Both the position numbers and the translations under genes were made by a program. From Candidatus Tepidiaquacellales bacterium UBA2330 (GTDB taxonomy: Bacteria; Bacteroidota; Ignavibacteria; Tepidaquicellales; Tepidaquicellaceae): DNA of 64,000 bases. Every line of letters begins with the position of its first letter. The first letter of the stretch is position 1. The DNA lies in NCBI GenBank assembly GCA_002344965.1, contig DDUU01000003.1, forward strand, positions 62,484 through 126,483, given 5' to 3'. The notes beneath the pieces are model-generated. The model ran no database searches. It saw only the letters and a program-made list of their open reading frames with translations, and was not told the DNA's origin. Shown piece by piece: positions 60,032 through 64,000 of the stretch.

Positions 60032-62302
60032 ATGAATCAAAGCAATTTTAAAAATATCGGAAACATTTTCGGGAAAATTAAAAAAATAAATTACAAGAAG
60101 AGTAATTTTGTAAAGCTTTGCGTACTTATAATTACCGTTACACTGCTTTTTATAATGATACCAAGTTATAAGAATATTGAATCCAAATATGAAGTCGGCG
60201 CAATCTGGTCTTCGGAAGATCTGATAGCGCCGTTCTCATTCCCGGTTTATAAGGATGAATCCGAATACGAGCAGGAAAAAAAGGATGTTATTAGAAATAT
60301 TGCTATGGTTTTTGATAAGACTGATAATAATTATAAGCTCAAGGACAGTCTCGAAGATCTTAAATATCAGTTTCAGAATATTTTCAGAAAAGCTGATGAG
60401 CTGGTTAATAACAAAGACGGATATATTAATTCAGAAAAACTTGACGCATTAAAGCAAAATGTGAAAATTGATTTTACGTTTCCAGAATGGGAAAAACTTT
60501 ATTCTCTGCACAGTAATCAGAATACTGATAACAACTTGTCTTTCAATGAATTTTATAATTATCTTTCTAAAGAAATTCAGAATAATGCTGATAAAGATAT
60601 AATAAATATTGATAAGAATAAAATAACATCAAAGAAAATCACTGTTCAGCTTAAGGACGAAAAACTGCAGGAGCTGACAGATTTGGATAAAATTATTGAT
60701 AAGAATGAACTGCTGAATGATTTTGAAAATAAATTCCGCAGCAAATTCGGTGATTCGCTTCTTGTCTCTTCTGCTGTAAAAATCACAGGAAAGCTTACTC
60801 CGGAAAATCTTTTATACAACAATGTACTTACTGAAAAAGAAACGCAGAGCAGAATAGAACAAATTCCCAAAACAATCGGAATCGTCAGAGAAAATGAAAG
60901 AATAATCAGCAAGCATGATCCAGTCAACAGATTTACAAAAATGAAACTGGATTCCTATAAAAAAGTCCGGCTTGAAAAAATTGGAATGCAGGATCTGATA
61001 CTTCAGTATGTCGGTAAATTTTTTACCGTATTTATTCTAATGCTTATTCTGATTTTATTTCTTTATTACATAAGAAAAGATGTATTCATTAATAATTTTA
61101 AACTGATGATTATCTCTTCTATGATTCTCATAGTCGGATTTATCGCATTTCTCAGTATGAATATAGATCTGAAACTTCCCATTGAGCTTCTTATCTTTGT
61201 TCCGGTTGCATCAATTTTACTTACAATAATTTTTGATTCAAGACTTGCATTTTATACAGTTACAATAATCTGTTTTCTGGTGGCGGCTATCAGAGGAGGG
61301 GATTATTCAATTTCATTCATTTCTTTCTGCGGATCAGTTCTGGCAATTTTCAGCGAAAGAGATATTAAAAACCGATCTCAGATTTTCAGGTCATTCCTGT
61401 TTATTCTCATCGGTTATACTTTTTCAATATTAGCCATTAATCTCATAAGAATTGAAGATTATCAGAAACTTTGGATGAAATTAATGTTCGGAGGAATAAA
61501 TGCAGTTATGTCCCCGGTGATTGCCTTTGGTCTTCTGATTTTTTACGAAAAAGTTTTTAAAATTACCACTGACCTCACATTACTTGAACTCTCTGATTTC
61601 AATCATCCCTTGCTGAAAGAGCTTTCGTCCAAAGCGCCCGGTACATTTCATCATAGTATAATAATGGGAAATTTATCCGAAGCTGCAGCTGAAGCAATAG
61701 GCGCGAATCAGATCCTCGCAAGAGTAGGATGTTATTATCACGACATAGGAAAGATAAGCAAACCTATGTATTTCATAGAAAATCAGCTCGATGAAAATAA
61801 TAAGCATAATGAACTTAACCCGAATGTAAGTACAAAAATTATTATTGCGCATGTTAAAGACGGTATAGAACTGGCGAAAAAATACAAACTACCTCAGGAG
61901 ATTATTGATTTTATTCCTATGCATCACGGGACAACGCTAGTTTCATACTTCTATGATAAAGCAAAAAATTCATCTAAAGAAGAAATATCTGATTTAATTT
62001 ACAGATATCCCGGTCCAAAACCTCAGACCAAAGAGACGGGTATCGTAATGCTCGCGGATTCTATCGAAGCCTGCACAAGAGCGATAGAAGACCCTACTCC
62101 TCAGAAACTTGAAAGTAAGATCAGGGAAGTTATTAGAAGCAGATTTATGGAAGGTGAATTTGATGAATGTGATCTTACTCTGAGAGACCTGACACGGATT
62201 AAAGACAGTTTTATGAAAGTTCTTATAGGCATTCATCATCACAGAATTAAATATCCGGATTCAAACCAGCTTGAGCTTGTTTCAAACTCCGCTAAAAACT
62301 AA
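60032..62302 (+). CDS. pgpH: 7TM-HD domain phosphodiesterase, PgpH-like
   Basis: The 756-residue protein starts with one membrane helix (FVKLCVLIITVTLLFIMIP) and a 7TMR-HD extracytoplasmic domain (about residues 55-310). About seven membrane helices follow (such as ILMLILILFLYYI) and then a cytoplasmic HD domain with APGTFHHSIIMGNLSEAAAE, CYYHDIGKISKPMYFIENQ, IIAHVKDGIELAKKYKLP and MHHGTTLVSYFY. This is the architecture of PgpH, which hydrolyses the second messenger c-di-AMP. It should control c-di-AMP levels for cell-wall and osmotic regulation. It is 5 bp upstream of xerD. Confidence 0.92.
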   Translation: MNQSNFKNIGNIFGKIKKINYKKSNFVKLCVLIITVTLLFIMIPSYKNIESKYEVGAIWSSEDLIAPFSFPVYKDESEYEQEKKDVIRNIAMVFDKTDNNYKLKDSLEDLKYQFQNIFRKADELVNNKDGYINSEKLDALKQNVKIDFTFPEWEKLYSLHSNQNTDNNLSFNEFYNYLSKEIQNNADKDIINIDKNKITSKKITVQLKDEKLQELTDLDKIIDKNELLNDFENKFRSKFGDSLLVSSAVKITGKLTPENLLYNNVLTEKETQSRIEQIPKTIGIVRENERIISKHDPVNRFTKMKLDSYKKVRLEKIGMQDLILQYVGKFFTVFILMLILILFLYYIRKDVFINNFKLMIISSMILIVGFIAFLSMNIDLKLPIELLIFVPVASILLTIIFDSRLAFYTVTIICFLVAAIRGGDYSISFISFCGSVLAIFSERDIKNRSQIFRSFLFILIGYTFSILAINLIRIEDYQKLWMKLMFGGINAVMSPVIAFGLLIFYEKVFKITTDLTLLELSDFNHPLLKELSSKAPGTFHHSIIMGNLSEAAAEAIGANQILARVGCYYHDIGKISKPMYFIENQLDENNKHNELNPNVSTKIIIAHVKDGIELAKKYKLPQEIIDFIPMHHGTTLVSYFYDKAKNSSKEEISDLIYRYPGPKPQTKETGIVMLADSIEACTRAIEDPTPQKLESKIREVIRSRFMEGEFDECDLTLRDLTRIKDSFMKVLIGIHHHRIKYPDSNQLELVSNSAKN

Positions 62303-62307
62303 TATTT

Positions 62308-63228
62308 ATGACCGGCGATCTCGATTTTCATAAACAGCTATTTCTCAATTATCTGATTGTCGAAAAATCTCTTTCAGAAAACACAGTTTTTTCATACAAA
62401 AAAGATCTGGAAAGATTTATTAATTATCTGAAAGAAGTAAGGAAAATTTTTCAGATTAAAGAAGTTTATAAGAATACTGTAAGTCAATTTCTTTTACATC
62501 TCAGAGCAAAAGGCAGTAAAGAAGGGAAAAAGTATTCTGACAAATCAATCGCCAGATTTATTTCATCACTTAAATCGTTTTTTAAATATCTTGAATCTGA
62601 AAATGTAATTTCAATTAATCCTGTAGTAGATCTTGAAACACCGAAAATATCCAGAAATTTACCTGAGGTTTTAACAATTGAAGAAACTGAGCTGCTGCTT
62701 TCAAAACCAGATATTAATGACAAACTTGAACTGCGTGACAAAGCCCTGCTTGAAACTATGTATGCCAGCGGACTTAGAGTCAGCGAAGTATCAAATCTGG
62801 AATCCGGGAATATTTTTTTTGATGAAGGTTATTTGAGAGTTTTAGGTAAAGGTTCAAAAGAAAGAATCGTGCCGGTCGGAAATATAGCTTTAAAGTTTAT
62901 TATAAAATATATGAACGAAAGCAGACCAATACTCAGGAACAGCAATTCAGGAAATATTTTGTTTCTGAATTTCAGAGGAGGTAAACTGTCAAGAATGGGA
63001 ATTCTGAATATTTTAAACAAATATGTAAACCTTTGCGGAATAAAGAAAAATGTTCATCCGCATACTCTGAGACATTCTTTTGCTACACATCTATTGAAAG
63101 GCGGCGCTGATATAAGAATCATTCAGGAAATGCTTGGACATTCGGACATTTCCACTACTCAGATTTACACGCATATTGACAGGGATTATCTGATTGAAGT
63201 TCATAAAAGTTTTCACCCAAGAGCTTAA
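62308..63228 (+). CDS. xerD: Tyrosine recombinase XerD
   Basis: XerC/XerD recombinases resolve chromosome dimers at dif. The 306-residue protein has the SAM-like N-terminal core-binding domain (LSENTVFSYKKDLERFINYL) and all catalytic residues: R in YASGLRVSEV, K in GKGSKERIVPVG, HxxR in HTLRHSFATHL, H in MLGHSDISTTQIY and the nucleophile tyrosine in QIYTHID. The ending DRDYLIEVHKSFHPRA is of the XerD type. A housekeeping role is more likely than an integrase role because it lies in an operon with pgpH and no attachment repeats were noticed. Confidence 0.93.
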   Translation: MTGDLDFHKQLFLNYLIVEKSLSENTVFSYKKDLERFINYLKEVRKIFQIKEVYKNTVSQFLLHLRAKGSKEGKKYSDKSIARFISSLKSFFKYLESENVISINPVVDLETPKISRNLPEVLTIEETELLLSKPDINDKLELRDKALLETMYASGLRVSEVSNLESGNIFFDEGYLRVLGKGSKERIVPVGNIALKFIIKYMNESRPILRNSNSGNILFLNFRGGKLSRMGILNILNKYVNLCGIKKNVHPHTLRHSFATHLLKGGADIRIIQEMLGHSDISTTQIYTHIDRDYLIEVHKSFHPRA

Positions 63229-63335
63229 TAACTACCTGAAAATACCTTAAACGAATTATTGTTAAATTGAATAAATGTCTTATAATTCGTATATTTACAC
63301 ACTCAAAATTTAAAACTTTCAGGAGAAATTTAATA

Positions 63336-64000
63336 ATGAAATTAAATAAATTATTTTTATTAGTTGTGCCGGTCATTTTTTTATCTGTCATCGCATATTG
63401 CTTTCAGGGCTGTTCGTCAGCTCAGTCAACAACCGGAAAGCTGGCATTTGCGCAAAAGGATTATATCAAAGCTGAATCTGAATTAAAAAAAGGATTAGCT
63501 ATTGATCAAAACGATGACGAAGGATGGTATATGCTCGGTTATTCACAGGTTGAGCTCGGAAAATATGATGAAGCTCAGAAATCATTTCAAAAAAGCCTTT
63601 CAATCTCAAAAAATTTCAGTCCTAATATTCAGTCTTACTGGGTGGAAAAATTTAATGCCGGAGCAAGAGATTTTCAGTCCGGTATCGAAGCTGAAGAAAA
63701 AAAGAATATGGATGCCGCAAAGGGCTTTTATAACAGCGCTCTGAAAAGTTTTGAAGCATCTTCAGTTATTTTTCCGGACAGTCTGAAATCTTTTTCAGCT
63801 ATGGGAGAAACTTATCTTGCACTCGGAAACAGTGATAAAGCCCTGGTTATTTTCAATGACATTGCTTCAAAATCATCAAATCAGGAAGACGCCGAAAGAG
63901 TGGCAAAAATTCTTTTCGAATCCGGTCTGGGAATGATGTCAACAAATAATTTTACGGCTGCAAGCGAAATGTTTAAGAAAATAATGGCAATAAAGAATCT
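63336..64000 (+). CDS. TPR lipoprotein, 3' end outside window
   Basis: The frame from the ATG at 63336 stays open to the last base (221 codons plus 2 bases). AGGAG lies 10 bases before the ATG. The start MKLNKLFLLVVPVIFLSVIA leads to a probable lipobox FQGC (C26) and then TPR units (LAFAQKDYIKAESELKKGLA, GWYMLGYSQVELGKYDEAQK, SFSAMGETYLALGNSDKALV). It is probably an outer-membrane-anchored scaffolding or assembly protein. A smaller frame at 63502-63744 is a shadow of it. Confidence 0.85.
   Translation, partial: MKLNKLFLLVVPVIFLSVIAYCFQGCSSAQSTTGKLAFAQKDYIKAESELKKGLAIDQNDDEGWYMLGYSQVELGKYDEAQKSFQKSLSISKNFSPNIQSYWVEKFNAGARDFQSGIEAEEKKNMDAAKGFYNSALKSFEASSVIFPDSLKSFSAMGETYLALGNSDKALVIFNDIASKSSNQEDAERVAKILFESGLGMMSTNNFTAASEMFKKIMAIKN

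Noticed and set aside
62308..63228. XerD-like gene as an integrase of a mobile element
   Set aside because: The ending and motifs are of the housekeeping XerD type, it is in an operon with pgpH, and no attachment-site repeats or cargo genes were noticed.
63502..63744. 80-codon frame near the right edge
   Set aside because: The frame from 63336 with signal peptide, lipobox and TPR repeats explains this DNA; the shorter frame is its shadow.

Overview
The window looks like a chromosomal segment from an A+T-rich member of the Ignavibacteria/Chlorobi branch of Bacteroidota. Three loci encode C-terminal type IX secretion (T9SS) sorting domains of the 'QNYPNPFNP' kind, and a PorV/PorQ-family outer-membrane protein is present. 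The ferredoxin resembles those of Chlorobi. Candidate promoters fit the Bacteroidota -7 consensus TAnnTTTG. The ileS-dksA-lspA, yceD-rpmF-plsX and tgt-yajC clusters are typical chromosomal housekeeping clusters. I found no rRNA, tRNA, CRISPR array, transposase or phage gene; this was by eye, without a covariance-model search.

Layout. 1-12139: two halves of a 2-hydroxyacyl-CoA dehydratase activase-type system, a C-terminal COG3581-like protein cut by the left edge and a 1213-aa tandem ASKHA ATPase plus DUF2229 protein. They are separated by about 7 kb of secreted T9SS proteins. That insert is a mosaic: it has a very A+T-rich block, a 145-bp direct repeat, a gene remnant and a beta-helix gene split by a frameshift. 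12241-15516: a large STAND-ATPase regulator with a C-terminal winged-helix/BTAD module. 15522-24764: secA with a small unknown partner, a dicluster ferredoxin, and the ileS-dksA-lspA operon, in which the DksA-like protein carries a histone-H1-like VKKAA repeat tail. 24984-28902: a GH16-like lipoprotein, an ECF sigma/anti-sigma/Spy-like operon and an acetyltransferase.

28976-43213 (mostly + strand): DUF1460 amidase, plsY, an N-terminal transketolase subunit, the cyanophycin pair cphB-cphA, gcvH, yceD-rpmF-plsX, a small unknown protein with rpmB, a glycosyltransferase, tgt-yajC, ribBA, greA and an MCE-domain protein. 43283-59482 (- strand): PorQ-like protein; an operon of GT-C transferase, DPPR-synthase-like UbiA, EamA transporter and acylphosphatase; then methylmalonyl-CoA mutase large subunit, DUF937, M23 peptidase, aconitase, an exonuclease, a YyaL/DUF255 protein, a DUF2807 protein and a TPR protein. 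59659-64000 (+ strand): a small unknown protein, a PgpH-type c-di-AMP phosphodiesterase, XerD and the start of a TPR lipoprotein.

How the parts fit. The organism appears to store nitrogen as cyanophycin, run acyl-CoA radical or propionate chemistry (activase, methylmalonyl-CoA mutase, aconitase), secrete beta-rich proteins through T9SS, and possibly make a polyprenyl-phosphate-pentose-dependent surface glycan. That last idea, from the GT-C/UbiA/EamA operon, is the candidate system I consider most worth testing. Several housekeeping enzymes also depart from textbook motifs: IleRS has a swapped HIGH motif (GIHH), and Tgt lacks the three zinc-binding cysteines.
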